The notes below the pieces were generated by a model. The model was not told the DNA's origin. It ran no database searches and saw only the letters and a list, made by a program, of their open reading frames with translations. A stretch of DNA of 64,000 nucleotides, taken from assembly GCA_963806045.1 (NCBI GenBank), contig CAWDWP010000002.1:1-64000 (forward strand), in the 5' to 3' direction. Shown piece after piece: positions 34,420 through 44,396 of this stretch. The position numbers were made by a program, and so were the translations under genes. The stretch comes from DATCHW01 sp963806045 (GTDB lineage: Bacteria > Bacteroidota > Ignavibacteria > Tepidaquicellales > Tepidaquicellaceae). Position 1 is the first letter of the stretch. Every line of letters begins with the position of its first letter.

Positions 34420-36287
34420 AAATTATTATCAAGGGTTAAGATTTCCTGGTCTGATTTTTCCAATTTATTAAGAAAACTTTGTTTCGCAATTAATGCAGCG
34501 CCGAAAGCAACTATGTGCTGCGGCTTTTCAAGTATCTGGATTTCCTGTGACAATTTTTCCTCAAGCAGTGTTTTAAGATAAGGGTGATAAGCAATCACAC
34601 CGCCAATCATATATGAATTTACGGAAGTGTCAACTCTCAGCCTTGCGACTTTATTTGCCAAGGATATATAAATTCCTTTCGAAATATCCTGAATTGAGAC
34701 TCCGTTAAAAAGCCAGCTCATTATTTCAGTTTTTGCAAATACTGTACAGAAACTATTTAATTCTTTATTAAAATCTGATTTTGATGCAAGGTCGCTCATT
34801 TCGGAAATATTCAAGTTTGACCTTTCTGCTACTTCACTAATAAAAGAACCTGTTCCTGCCGAACATTTGTCGTTTAAATAAAAATTATCAACGTTATTAT
34901 AATCATCACAGCGAATAATTTTAATATCTTCACCGCCAATATCTATAATATTCTTCGGACCGCTAAAATATCTTGATACACCCATAGCAGCACAATTTAT
35001 TTCAGTTTTAACCAAATCAGCTTCGTAAAAATGTTTTCTACCGTATCCTGTTGCGCAGCTATATTTAATTGCGTACTCTGATTTCATTGCTTCGAGAACG
35101 TGACGGAGAGCAATTTTATCCCTGTTTACTGTTTTTAAGGCAGAAGTAAAGACTATTTCATCGTTGCCGTCGATAACTGCAAATTTTATAAACGCAGAGC
35201 CAAGGTCAACTCCGAGAAAATGTTCACCGCTTTTCAATGGTGACAAGTTTCTGTCATGACTCATTTGAATTTGGTGTGTGTGTTTTTTTACTACCGTATT
35301 TGATGATAATATGGCGCCCGTAGACAGAGTATTTTTCTGAGTGATAGCTTTTACCATATTGGTCAGGGCAAGATTCAAAGATGTTCTGATATAGTGTTTT
35401 CGTCCGTATTCGACAAGTTTACCGTTCATATAATCTATTTCCGTTTCCCTGTTATTCATCAAATCAACCGCGAGGGAAGGGAAGTGGTTGCCTGCTTTTT
35501 TAAAATAGCGCATTGCTATTCTCATAAAATCATCCTCGAATTTAATTTTCTCTGCTTCTGCAACTTCAAGACCTTCCTGAATAATCACCTCAACAATTTC
35601 TACAGTATCCGAAATCTGCATGGCTTCACGGATGGTCAGTTTTCCGATAGCGCATATCGGACTTAAAGCTGCATTTAAAATATTTTTTTCCCAGACTCTT
35701 TTTATTATTTCAAAAGAGTGAATTGTTTTTGTTTCTAAATCAACTTCATTAAATTTCTGTGCGATGAAATTTGCTTCATCGGCTTTACTATCATCCATTG
35801 AGGCAATGTAATTCGGGGGATTAAAAAATGTTACTTTAACAACATTCGGTGCATTCAAATTACCAGCAAAATTGATAACCATTCGCAGTGTTTTAGATTC
35901 ACCGAAAACACTGGCAAGAATTTGCTCGGCGTCCAAACCATTCTGGGCGCTTACAACGCAAAGATGATCACTTTTAAGTTTAGCGGTTTCCTTTAATATA
36001 GATGATAACTGATAGGTTTTTAAAGCAAATATTATAATATCGAGATCTAGCTCTTTTAATTCATTTAAATTTGAATATACATGTTCAAAAAAACATTGTT
36101 TAATAATTGCATCTTCGAGTTTTACACCCTCTTTCCTGATAAGGTTTATTTTAATTTTATCATTATCACATATTGCTACGTTGCAGCCTGCCTCTTTCAG
36201 GTGAACTGCCGTAATCATTCCTACAGGACCTAAACCTACAACTCCGATTTTATAATCTTTCAGAGTTTCTTTTTTAATCTCATCCAT
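34416..36287 (-). CDS. Fusion of ketopantoate-reductase-like domain and BcrA/HgdC-type activator ATPase
   Basis: This 623-residue protein has two complete domains. Residues about 12-320 are an ApbA/PanE-type reductase: Rossmann motif GLGPVG (18-23), catalytic lysine in RVWEKNILNAALSP (about 201), and the C-terminal substrate helix NNRETEIDYMNGKLVEYGR. Residues about 356-605 are an ASKHA-type ATPase of the 2-hydroxyglutaryl-CoA dehydratase activator family: phosphate loop GVDLGSAFIKFAV, DIGGEDIK, and cluster ligands Cys475 (NDKCSAGTGSF) and Cys514 (SFCTVFAKTE). A linker of about 35 residues joins them. Such activators donate high-energy electrons to HgdB/BcrC-type partners, one of which is the next gene upstream (36306-37526). 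I do not know of this fusion being described. The substrate is unknown. Confidence 0.85.
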   Translation of the reverse strand: MDEIKKETLKDYKIGVVGLGPVGMITAVHLKEAGCNVAICDNDKIKINLIRKEGVKLEDAIIKQCFFEHVYSNLNELKELDLDIIIFALKTYQLSSILKETAKLKSDHLCVVSAQNGLDAEQILASVFGESKTLRMVINFAGNLNAPNVVKVTFFNPPNYIASMDDSKADEANFIAQKFNEVDLETKTIHSFEIIKRVWEKNILNAALSPICAIGKLTIREAMQISDTVEIVEVIIQEGLEVAEAEKIKFEDDFMRIAMRYFKKAGNHFPSLAVDLMNNRETEIDYMNGKLVEYGRKHYIRTSLNLALTNMVKAITQKNTLSTGAILSSNTVVKKHTHQIQMSHDRNLSPLKSGEHFLGVDLGSAFIKFAVIDGNDEIVFTSALKTVNRDKIALRHVLEAMKSEYAIKYSCATGYGRKHFYEADLVKTEINCAAMGVSRYFSGPKNIIDIGGEDIKIIRCDDYNNVDNFYLNDKCSAGTGSFISEVAERSNLNISEMSDLASKSDFNKELNSFCTVFAKTEIMSWLFNGVSIQDISKGIYISLANKVARLRVDTSVNSYMIGGVIAYHPYLKTLLEEKLSQEIQILEKPQHIVAFGAALIAKQSFLNKLEKSDQEILTLDNNL

Positions 36288-36305
36288 AATAACTTTAGTT
36301 AAATT

Positions 36306-37526
36306 TTATGAATATGTTCTTTTTGTTTCTATTTGTTCTAAAAAGGTTTCCATTTTATTAATCGTCTGACCTTCCGAATAAAACCTTAAATCGTTCAGGT
36401 CGCCTTCTATTACCATTACCGGAATATTAAGTATCTCTTTTAATTGTAAAGGTAATCCAAAACGGGCATTTGAATTATTAAAACAAGTTTTTGAATCATG
36501 GAATAACATACCATCAATCTTGAATTCCTCAATCCATTTTTTAAAAAATTCTGTTTTGGCTTTCTCACTTCGGTTGATAAATATTTTTGTATAAGCTAAG
36601 GCAGATGATTCAAATGGTTTTTCTTCGTCGAAATCATCGAATATCCAGCTGTTGCAATAGGTAGAAGCTGCAACAATAGCATTATTCTGAATAAAAAAAT
36701 CTGATAATGTTCTAATGTTTCCCCATATCGGCATTCCATCCCAGAATAACCTGATATTTTCTTCCTGTAAGAACACCTGTTTTATTTTCAATGTTCTGTT
36801 CAAGTTCTGTAAGCAGAATCTGATAATAATCTTTTGCGATTTGTGTTCCTCGCAGTACTACAATCGGACCCATATGTATTATTCCGTTAAAAAAACCTAT
36901 AGGGGCAGGAGTCGCCTTTGCTGTATTTAAAACTTTCTGCCATAAAAGTGTTGCTTCTTTGCTGAGTTTTAGAACTTCCTTAAACTTATCAATGTCGAAT
37001 TTATTTCCTGATGCTTTTTCGCATTCAGGAATAATACTTTTAAATTGAGTTACAACAATTATCTATATCAGCTTGTGTAACTTCATCCAAATAACGCGGT
37101 GGGTTAATTCCTGCTATCGGACATTTGTAATAATTTGCATAATAATGTAAACCAATCCTGAACTTCCCTGCATTGGTTTGTATTGTATACTATTATATCG
37201 GGTTTTGGTATACTTTCCAGACCGTAATGTTTTTTAAGGGGTGTTTCCTTTTTTAAAAAAGCACCTATATCACTGGTTGTGTATGAACAAATTTGATTCG
37301 AATAGCCATGCATCTGTGCTACAGGAATATAGTCAACAGAACCGCGCGTTGCACCTATCAATGCTCCGTGATTTTCAGGAAAATACACTTCAAATCCGAA
37401 CGAACGAAGAAGCTCTGCGGGTCCTACACTTGTACACCAGGCAATCTTTTTCTCTCCGGTTCCCATACTGATAAAGTAATTTTTCATTACTTCCTTCAGT
37501 TTCGTTGTCGCTTCAATTGTATACAT
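36306..37526 (-). pseudogene. HgdB/BcrC-type reductase-dehydratase subunit, broken by three insertions
   Basis: This is a subunit of the 2-hydroxyacyl-CoA dehydratase D-component/benzoyl-CoA reductase family, which binds Fe-S clusters and receives electrons from an activator ATPase. N-terminal WCTSVGPAELLRSFGFEVYF with PENHGALIGA, then GYSNQICSY and NTNQCREVQDW; C-terminal LFWDGMPIWGNIRTLSDFF, AASTYCNSWIF, HDSKTCFNNSNARFGLPLQL and IEGDLNDLRFYSEGQ. Extra bases near 37142, 37060 and 36769 split it; removing them leaves about 405 residues, the normal length. It has no second subunit beside it, so it may be a homodimeric, double-cubane-type protein or may pair with a bcr subunit. It lies directly before the fused activator. 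Confidence 0.75.
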
Positions 37527-37559
37527 AACTTAATAAATTATTTGAAATACAAAATATTA

Positions 37560-39281
37560 TTAATCGTCTATTATTATTACATATGCATTTTCATATCCAT
37601 CTTCCGGAGATTCATAGAGTTTTTCAATATATGTTCTGTAAATACTTTTTACCATGTTTGGAGCCATTTTTAATGAAGGAGTGAGTGTTCTGTTATCAAC
37701 TTTCAATTCTGAATCAATAAGAACCGCAGATTTAATTCTTGCAAATTTCTGCTTTAAACCATTATTTACATTTGCAAGACAGCCTTTCAGGCATTGCGCA
37801 AGTTTATCTACACCTTCAGGACAAATGCAATTATCAATTTTTAAATCACTATAACTTGTTATTTCATTCATCAGTCTTTTATTTGGGAAAATAAGAGCCA
37901 CCGGATAGCTTCTTCCGCTTCCTTCAACAAGAGCATATGAAACAAAATGACATTTTCCTGTAATTAATCCCTCTAATTCTGTTGGTATAACTTTTTCAGC
38001 ATTTAACAATTTAAAAATTCTGTCTTTTCTTGTAATAAGTTTAAGACCGGTTTCAGTTATTTCGCCGATATCCCCCGTACAAAACCATCCTTCTTCATTA
38101 AATGCTGCTTTGTTAGCCTCTTCGTCATTGTAATAACCCTTCATAACATTCGGACCTTTTACCAGTATTTCATTGTCTTCAGGTGCCAGTGCAATCGTAA
38201 CTCCTGGTATAGGTTTACCGATTACTCCGGGCTCTCTTTTAACATTAGAATCTGTTAATGTACAGCAGGGTGATGTTTCGGTTAAACCCCATCCTTCCAT
38301 GACAGCAATTTTCCTTCGTTCAAACTCATCCGAAATATGTTTTGGCAATGGAGCTGCTGCTGTAAATACAAATTTTAAATCTGAGTGGAAAAATAAATCT
38401 TCTGCTTCATTGTTTTCCCGTGTAATATCCATAAGCTGCTGATATATCAGCGGAACACTAAAAAATAATGTAGGTTTAACTATTTTCCAGTTTTCAAAAA
38501 TAATATTCGGGTCAAGTCCATTGCTTGATTCCAGTGAAAGCAGTGCACCATTTGATAAAGCTGTGAACAATTCAAAAATACCTCCAAAGCTGTGATGCCA
38601 GCGTAAGTAGCTTAAAAATCTGTCATTTTCATCAACGTTCCATAGATCTTTTAACGCTGCTTGTTGAGAAAGTATATTTCCGTGTGTTAGCTGGACACAT
38701 TTCTGATTACCCATTGTTCCGGAAGTGTACATTTTAAGGCATATATCGTCCGGGGAAGCATTGAAATCCAGAGTAAAACCATTAGCACTTTTCTCAATTA
38801 AAAGTTCAGAAAATTGTATCAGATTCGGATAGTTACTATTAATTATTTTATCGAAGATAATTATTTTCTTGAGATTGAGCCTGGAAGATATTCTGCCAAG
38901 CTGCAATTCGTCGCCCACGGCTAAAAAATCCGCATCAGATTGCTTTATTAATAATTCTGCAATTTCTTTGTTGTAATTAAAAAAGATAGGAATAGCTATC
39001 CCGCCTGACGCCATTACTGCAAGCTCAAGCAAGAGCATTTCAATTCTGTTTTTCGAGAATATTACCATCTTTCCGTTTTTTGAAAAGCCAATGCGCGTAA
39101 GGTTATATGCTATAGTTTCAACTTTATTATAAAAATCACCCCATCTTATTCCTTCGTATTTACCATTAATCTTTTCCTGAAATCCAATCCTGTTTTCAAA
39201 ACGATTGGCAATGTCATAAAGCATCACTCCAATGTTTTGTTTTACATTTTTTAAACTTCGATTAGATTCAAGAATTTGCAT
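37560..39281 (-). CDS. AMP-forming acyl-CoA ligase
   Basis: This 573-residue member of the ANL superfamily activates a carboxylic acid with ATP and CoA. The P-loop is YTSGTMGNQKCV, with NQK in place of the usual PKG. GWGLTETSP is motif A5, GWFCTGDIGEI is A7, RKDRIFKLLNAEKVIPTELE is A8, and the C-terminal lysine lies in LTPSLKMAPN. The length and FACS-like C-terminus resemble long-chain ligases more than dedicated benzoate-CoA ligases. It lies in the bcr operon between bcrD and the second HgdB-like gene, so it may load an aromatic acid or the substrate of that second enzyme. Confidence 0.82.
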   Translation of the reverse strand: MQILESNRSLKNVKQNIGVMLYDIANRFENRIGFQEKINGKYEGIRWGDFYNKVETIAYNLTRIGFSKNGKMVIFSKNRIEMLLLELAVMASGGIAIPIFFNYNKEIAELLIKQSDADFLAVGDELQLGRISSRLNLKKIIIFDKIINSNYPNLIQFSELLIEKSANGFTLDFNASPDDICLKMYTSGTMGNQKCVQLTHGNILSQQAALKDLWNVDENDRFLSYLRWHHSFGGIFELFTALSNGALLSLESSNGLDPNIIFENWKIVKPTLFFSVPLIYQQLMDITRENNEAEDLFFHSDLKFVFTAAAPLPKHISDEFERRKIAVMEGWGLTETSPCCTLTDSNVKREPGVIGKPIPGVTIALAPEDNEILVKGPNVMKGYYNDEEANKAAFNEEGWFCTGDIGEITETGLKLITRKDRIFKLLNAEKVIPTELEGLITGKCHFVSYALVEGSGRSYPVALIFPNKRLMNEITSYSDLKIDNCICPEGVDKLAQCLKGCLANVNNGLKQKFARIKSAVLIDSELKVDNRTLTPSLKMAPNMVKSIYRTYIEKLYESPEDGYENAYVIIIDD

Positions 39282-39315
39282 TAATTAAATATACTTAATA
39301 TTTTTAAACTCCATT

Positions 39316-40173
39316 TTAGTCAAGTATTTTATTTGTGATTTTACTCTTTTTCTTATTTAATAAATTAAATCTGTGTCCGCTCCATAGTGCCGCACCTATA
39401 GCACCTGCATAAATTGAATCCGGATCAGAAAATATTTCCCATTCATATTTGTTCTCGATTGCAAGTTCCTTAATTGCCTGAACCATACCTTTGTTTAAAG
39501 CCATACCGCCGGTAAGCATTATCGGGGAGTCTGCCTTAAGCGAAGAAAGTAATTTTACAACTCTGTTAGCAATAGAAAGATGAATTCCTTTTATAATGTT
39601 TGTTGTGGAAATTCCCCTGGAAACCATATTGATTACATCCGTTTCCGCAAGTACGGCGCATATGCCGGAAGGTGTTTCCGGGTTTTTTGAGTTCAAGGAT
39701 ATTTCCCCAACCTCTTCAATGGCAAGTCCGAGATACCTGGATATATTTTCTATAAACTGTCCTGAACCGGATGCGCATTGACCTGTCATCTTATAATCAA
39801 GTACTCTTCCCTGATTATTAATTTTTATAGCTCTGACGTAAAGTGCGCCCATATCAACAACAGTAAGAACTTCCGGATTAAAAAATAGTCCTCCTTTTGC
39901 ATGTGTCGTCATACTATAAAAATGACCCGTTTTTCGATTTACCATTTCACCTTCACCGGTTGAGGCTAAGTAACTTATATTCTTAAAGGTTAGTCCGTTT
40001 CGTTTCAACATAATATTAACCATATCATCGGATAGTTGGGTGGGGTTTCGTTTTCTGACTTTTTCCGAAATCTTATCAACTATTACTGGTTTATCAGAAT
40101 AAGAAAGTAACACAGCTTTTATATAACTGCCCCCGACATCTATTCCAAATGTATATATATTATTTTCTTTCAT
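39316..40173 (-). CDS. bcrD: Benzoyl-CoA reductase ATPase subunit BcrD
   Basis: This is the smaller ATPase subunit (285 residues) of the ATP-dependent benzoyl-CoA reductase. It hydrolyses ATP to push ferredoxin electrons to the catalytic subunits. The ASKHA fold is shown by TFGIDVGGSYIKAVLLS and VVDMGALYVRAI. The bridging [4Fe-4S] ligands are in GQCASGSGQFIENISRYLG and SGICAVLAETDVI. Length and order (C-B-A-D) match the Thauera-type enzyme. It lies 17 bases after bcrA. Confidence 0.88.
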   Translation of the reverse strand: MKENNIYTFGIDVGGSYIKAVLLSYSDKPVIVDKISEKVRKRNPTQLSDDMVNIMLKRNGLTFKNISYLASTGEGEMVNRKTGHFYSMTTHAKGGLFFNPEVLTVVDMGALYVRAIKINNQGRVLDYKMTGQCASGSGQFIENISRYLGLAIEEVGEISLNSKNPETPSGICAVLAETDVINMVSRGISTTNIIKGIHLSIANRVVKLLSSLKADSPIMLTGGMALNKGMVQAIKELAIENKYEWEIFSDPDSIYAGAIGAALWSGHRFNLLNKKKSKITNKILD

Positions 40174-40190
40174 AAATTCTTATTCTCTTT

Positions 40191-41606
40191 TTAATTGTTT
40201 ACCTTTGTTTTCGCAGAAGGTAGTTCTATGTTTATATTTCTTCTTGCAAACATCGCTCCCCCAAGAGCTCCCATAAAAATTGAATCGGTATGCACATTTA
40301 TTTTTAAATCGTTTCCGTAATTTTCCCGCACCAAATCTGATACATATTTTAGCACGGCGTTATTTCGTGCAACACCTCCTGTAAATGTAAACTCGTTTCT
40401 TACACCGCCTGACCTTGCAATTAATGACATTGCCCGCATAACTATTGCCCTGTGCAATCCTGCTAAAATATCATTTCTTTCTTCACCGATATTCAGAAGT
40501 TCTCTGAGCTCTGCTCCTGCGAAAACCGTACAGGTAGAGCAGATATTAACTTCCTTTTCTGCTTTTAAAGCAGATGTGCCAAGTTCATTTAACGAAATAT
40601 TTAATTCATCTGCTATATAACCAAGATATCTGCCGCAACCTGCAGCACAGCGGTCATTCATATAAAAACTTGTAACTAATCCAAGACTGTCCACCTGTAT
40701 TGCTTTCGTATCCTGTCCTCCTATATCAAGAACTGTTCTGGTTTTCGGGAATATTGCGTGAGCTCCGAAAGCGTGGCATAAAATTTCGGATTTAATGCAA
40801 TCTTCGGGAAAAGGAAGCAATGCTCTTCCGTAACCTGTTCCAACCATATTTGAAATATGAATATCATAATCAGCGACCCTGTCAATATGTTCTTTAAATG
40901 TATCTGTTATTTGATTATAATTTCCTTTAAGCAAATTCATTTCAGCATCAAAATTTACACTAACTCCATCTGCAGCAGTATCAGCCAAACCATTATATTT
41001 TACATCAAGCAGTTCCATTGCTTCATAAACAAGTTCTTTAAAATTAAATTCAAACATGTTGTTTTCAACCGGTGTTATGCTTTTATCAAATGCAAGCATA
41101 AGGGGTTCGAAAAATATATTGTCTAATTTTTTTACCTCTATTGAATATTTTTCATTTACCACATCACGGAAAAATTGGCTTTTGGACCCGAGATTACCAA
41201 AAATATATTCATCTCTGATAAACGGTTCGATAAACGAAATTATCCTTTGGATTATATCAGTGAAAAGTTTTTTATCCTTGAATATTTCAGACGATTCAAT
41301 CGTTGAGTTTAACTGTTTATGTAAGTGACTAAGTCTTCTTTTGAACTGCAGAAACTGAAAAGCGGATTCTATGTCATTTAAATATTTTTCATAAACCGGT
41401 TGTGCAATTACCTCTGTCTCAAGTATTTTCTTTAAAAGGCTGAATCTCGCATCATAAATAGCTTCCTGTCTGGCAATATCTGCAGCAACTTTATAATTCG
41501 CTCTTGTATTTGTAATACCTCTCCCGATAATTTCATCTTTTTCATTGATGATTATGGCTTTTGATGTTGTAGAGCCGAGGTCTATGCCAAGGTAATATTT
41601 GCTCAT
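40191..41606 (-). CDS. bcrA: Benzoyl-CoA reductase ATPase subunit BcrA
   Basis: This is the larger ATPase subunit (471 residues). The nucleotide-binding start is YLGIDLGSTTSKAIIINE, with VLDIGGQDTKAIQVD in the middle. Cluster ligands lie in NDRCAAGCGRYLGYIADELN and NICSTCTVFAGAEL. Between about residues 40 and 215 it carries an insertion absent from BcrD and HgdC that distinguishes BcrA-type subunits. It starts 3 bases after bcrB, and with BcrD it forms the ATP-driven electron activator of the reductase. I am confident of the family; the exact subunit naming rests on length and order. Confidence 0.88.
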   Translation of the reverse strand: MSKYYLGIDLGSTTSKAIIINEKDEIIGRGITNTRANYKVAADIARQEAIYDARFSLLKKILETEVIAQPVYEKYLNDIESAFQFLQFKRRLSHLHKQLNSTIESSEIFKDKKLFTDIIQRIISFIEPFIRDEYIFGNLGSKSQFFRDVVNEKYSIEVKKLDNIFFEPLMLAFDKSITPVENNMFEFNFKELVYEAMELLDVKYNGLADTAADGVSVNFDAEMNLLKGNYNQITDTFKEHIDRVADYDIHISNMVGTGYGRALLPFPEDCIKSEILCHAFGAHAIFPKTRTVLDIGGQDTKAIQVDSLGLVTSFYMNDRCAAGCGRYLGYIADELNISLNELGTSALKAEKEVNICSTCTVFAGAELRELLNIGEERNDILAGLHRAIVMRAMSLIARSGGVRNEFTFTGGVARNNAVLKYVSDLVRENYGNDLKINVHTDSIFMGALGGAMFARRNINIELPSAKTKVNN

Positions 41607-41609
41607 AAA

Positions 41610-42884
41610 CTAATTTGTAATTATTTTTCTTTGATTTAGCATCTGGAAAAATGAATCTAGACGGTTTTTAATATTTGAATAAGAAAAATATCTGGGGTCA
41701 ACAAGGTCAGATTCAATAAATCCTACGGGAATTTCAAGTTTTTCTTCTATCTCTCTCATCATAATAAGTTGTCCTGCAGAAAATGAGTTACAGCTTTTTA
41801 TTGAATTAACCAATAAACCGTCTGCTTGATAATCTTTTATACTTTTCATTAATAATTCAATCCTTTGTGGAAGATTAAGATTTGTATAGCATTGCATGCA
41901 GTATTCTCCGAGACTTTCTAAAGGACGTTCCGGGTCGTGGCGGAATCCCATATCATACACTCCTCCCACTTTTGTATAAGAAGATGATACTATCACAGCT
42001 CCGTGGTCGTAAAATAATTTCCAGAACTCACGGAAACTTGTCCAGTTGGGAGGACCTTCTACTACTAATCTTATTTTTTCTTCGACTTCACCTTCGGGAG
42101 TAATTGGTCCGAGTTTATTATCTACGCGCACCATAATTTCTTTGTATAGTTCCTCATAATATCTTACAGCTTCAGGTGTTCCTCTGAAACCAATGTTTAT
42201 CGGACCAATATAATAAACACCGGCAAAGTATGCATCAATCGGGGATGGCCTGTTTTTTGTTGTATCAAATATTTTTACAATTAAATCTTCAACTTTTACA
42301 GATTCTCTTATAGTTTGTTTTAATTTATTCTCGTCAAATTTCTTTCCTGAAACTTTTTCCATTTTCGGAATTACATCTTCCTTCAACTGCTTAACCATAT
42401 ATTGTGTCATTTCAGGAGTTATTTTTCCATCTTCCTGATATGGGGTATGCAGCATTGCTACGGGAACTCCGGGATAAAGTCTTTCCAGATTTTCAAACCA
42501 TTTCATAAAAGTAAAACATCCTGTGTAACTTAACAGAAGTAAATCAGGGTCGGGAAGTTTTTTCCCGGTCGGTCCTATATTTCCGTTTAGCATCATTCCT
42601 ATATCGCATTTCACATAAGTGCAAACATCCTCAAAGTGTCCGTATCTTTCTGCATCACGAATATAATTTCCGGAAATTTTTCTCATCCCTGACTGAAGAG
42701 CATTTATTTCAGGATAGACCGGAAGCATATCAAATGCCCTGATAAGCTCAGACAAATTTCCGGGAACGAATGTGTAAACAACTTTCTTTCCCGTCTCTTT
42801 TGTTATACTCAAATCGTCGAGTAAACCGCCAATCATCTCCTTCTGGAGAATCATGCTTTTTTCTTTTGCTACTTCCTGAGACAT
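41610..42884 (-). CDS. bcrB: Benzoyl-CoA reductase catalytic subunit BcrB
   Basis: This catalytic-module subunit (424 residues) of the HgdA/BcrB type holds Fe-S clusters and part of the benzoyl-CoA site. Visible signatures include VVYTFVPGNLSELIRAFDML, DVCTYVKCDIGMML, LLSYTGCFTFMKWFENLERL and the C-terminal LGEYCMQCYTNLN with VNSIKSCNSFSAGQLIM and IESDLVDPRYFS. It lies 10 bases after bcrC. It donates the first ring electron in concert with BcrC; the product is cyclohexa-1,5-diene-1-carbonyl-CoA. Confidence 0.87.
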   Translation of the reverse strand: MSQEVAKEKSMILQKEMIGGLLDDLSITKETGKKVVYTFVPGNLSELIRAFDMLPVYPEINALQSGMRKISGNYIRDAERYGHFEDVCTYVKCDIGMMLNGNIGPTGKKLPDPDLLLLSYTGCFTFMKWFENLERLYPGVPVAMLHTPYQEDGKITPEMTQYMVKQLKEDVIPKMEKVSGKKFDENKLKQTIRESVKVEDLIVKIFDTTKNRPSPIDAYFAGVYYIGPINIGFRGTPEAVRYYEELYKEIMVRVDNKLGPITPEGEVEEKIRLVVEGPPNWTSFREFWKLFYDHGAVIVSSSYTKVGGVYDMGFRHDPERPLESLGEYCMQCYTNLNLPQRIELLMKSIKDYQADGLLVNSIKSCNSFSAGQLIMMREIEEKLEIPVGFIESDLVDPRYFSYSNIKNRLDSFFQMLNQRKIITN

Positions 42885-42894
42885 CTATTAAATT

Positions 42895-44116
42895 TTAATT
42901 TATTTCTTCCCAAAGTTTTATTGAATCTGCAAATGCCCCCACCTGTTCTTTAATCACTTTAAACTGTCCTGTGTTCTCACCAAACTGAAACATAATTTGT
43001 CTTATATTGTTACTTTCACATGCTTGCTGAAGAAGCGGAATATCAAGGAGTGCAGGGTCGCAGAAACTCGGAGCGGCAAAAATTACTCCGTCGGCATCAG
43101 AATCTTTTACGAGTTGAACTAATCTTTCACCTTTTGGCTTATTCACCGAATATACCGCTGAGGATAATGCACTCATGTTTAAATATGCTTCGGATAAAGC
43201 GGTCAGTGGGTCATCTGTATCGTCTTTTACATTGCCCTGAATCCATCGCGAGCCAAGTATCAAATCATCATTGACTATGTAACACCCTGCCAGTTCAATT
43301 GTTTTGATTAGCCCGACAGGAGGCTGTTCACAAAAAGCACCGTAAATAATAACTTTAATCTTATCTAAAGGTTCTCCTGTTTCTTTGTTAAGAAAATCTA
43401 AAACTATCTCGAGCATTTCATTATGTTCTTCGACTGTTATCACAGTACCTGCCCTTACAATGTGATAAAGCTCTTCATAAGTAAGCCGCCACGGAAATTC
43501 CCGTCTTAAATCATAAATAGATTTTATGAGTTGCCTGTTTTTATTGTATAAACTGATTGAGTGATTTAAATTTTCAGTTGTTAAATTTATTTTATTAATC
43601 TCAAAAATATATTTCAGGATATGTTTCATCTCCTGATTATAAAATGTGCCTCCGATATGCGAATCAAAATTTTGAGGGAAATCAAGATACTTAACAAATT
43701 TCCCTTTTTTCAGAATTTGAAATATTCCGGAGAGATTTCGCATCACGTCGCAAATTGAAGGAAAAACGAATCCGTCAAATCCGTTCATATTTCCGTCTAA
43801 AGCCATTTCGATGATTCCTCGTCGGAATGTGACAAATATAAGACTGATAATAAGCGTCGCCTTTTATTATTTGTTTTCTGTCACCTGAACCGAAAATACC
43901 GACTGTTATTCCGTTTACGGCGTGTACAATTTCACGAGGGAAGTAGATTGGTGTATAACCAATAATTACCCTTGATGAATCTTTTGATTTCCAATTTTTT
44001 GCATATTCAAAATTCAAATCAAAAGAAAGAGCGCGAGCCCTTTCTAAGATGCTTTCAATGTTCTCCAACTTGATTGCCGTTTTATTTTGTTTACATGTAC
44101 TTTTTAAAAACGTCAC
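42895..44116 (-). CDS. bcrC: Benzoyl-CoA reductase catalytic subunit BcrC, frameshifted
   Basis: The N-terminal part (GTG start at 44116) reads ARALSFDLNFEYAKNW, then GYTPIYFPREIVHAVNG, then KGDAYYQSYICHIPTR. After one extra base near 43816 the frame continues as IIEMALDGNMNGFDGFVFPS and SICDVMRNLSG through AGCYIVNDDLILGSRW to 42895. Together about 406 residues, with all expected landmarks of BcrC and conserved cysteines. It heads the bcrCBAD group, and it faces the divergent 4-hydroxybenzoyl-CoA reductase operon. The break may be a sequencing error; otherwise the reductase would be inactive. Confidence 0.8.
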
Positions 44117-44396
44117 ATATCGGATTTTTAACTCCGAAATGGAAGAAAATCAGATTTATTTGATTAAATTAAGCCAAAAAACCAGTTATCTTCAAATCAA
44201 ACGTTAAGCAAACTAACTTTCACAGAATTAAATGTCAATCCCCATTTATGATAATCATATATATACTCATTTCATTATATATCACTATGATTAGAATAAA
44301 TTATATTTAACTGATTACACTTTTATTTTATTCCACAGAATTAAGTATTTTTATTTTATACATTGAAAAGTATATTAAAAGATTCAATAATCAAAT
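44117..44396. promoter_or_regulatory. Divergent promoter region of the two aromatic operons
   Basis: This 280-base AT-rich region contains no gene and must hold promoters for both the minus-strand bcr operon and the plus-strand reductase operon. I see AT-rich near-palindromes such as TATGATAATCATA at about 44248-44260 but no motif I can name. No regulator gene lies beside it. Confidence 0.4.

Noticed and set aside
34416..36287. Ordinary panE for pantothenate synthesis
   Set aside because: The reductase domain is fused to an activator ATPase and sits in an aromatic operon. A pantothenate role is unlikely, though not tested.
19800..43820. Programmed +1 frameshifting as a common mechanism for the broken genes
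   Set aside because: The contexts of the extra bases are all different, with no shared slippery codon or stimulator. Sequencing or assembly error explains them more simply.
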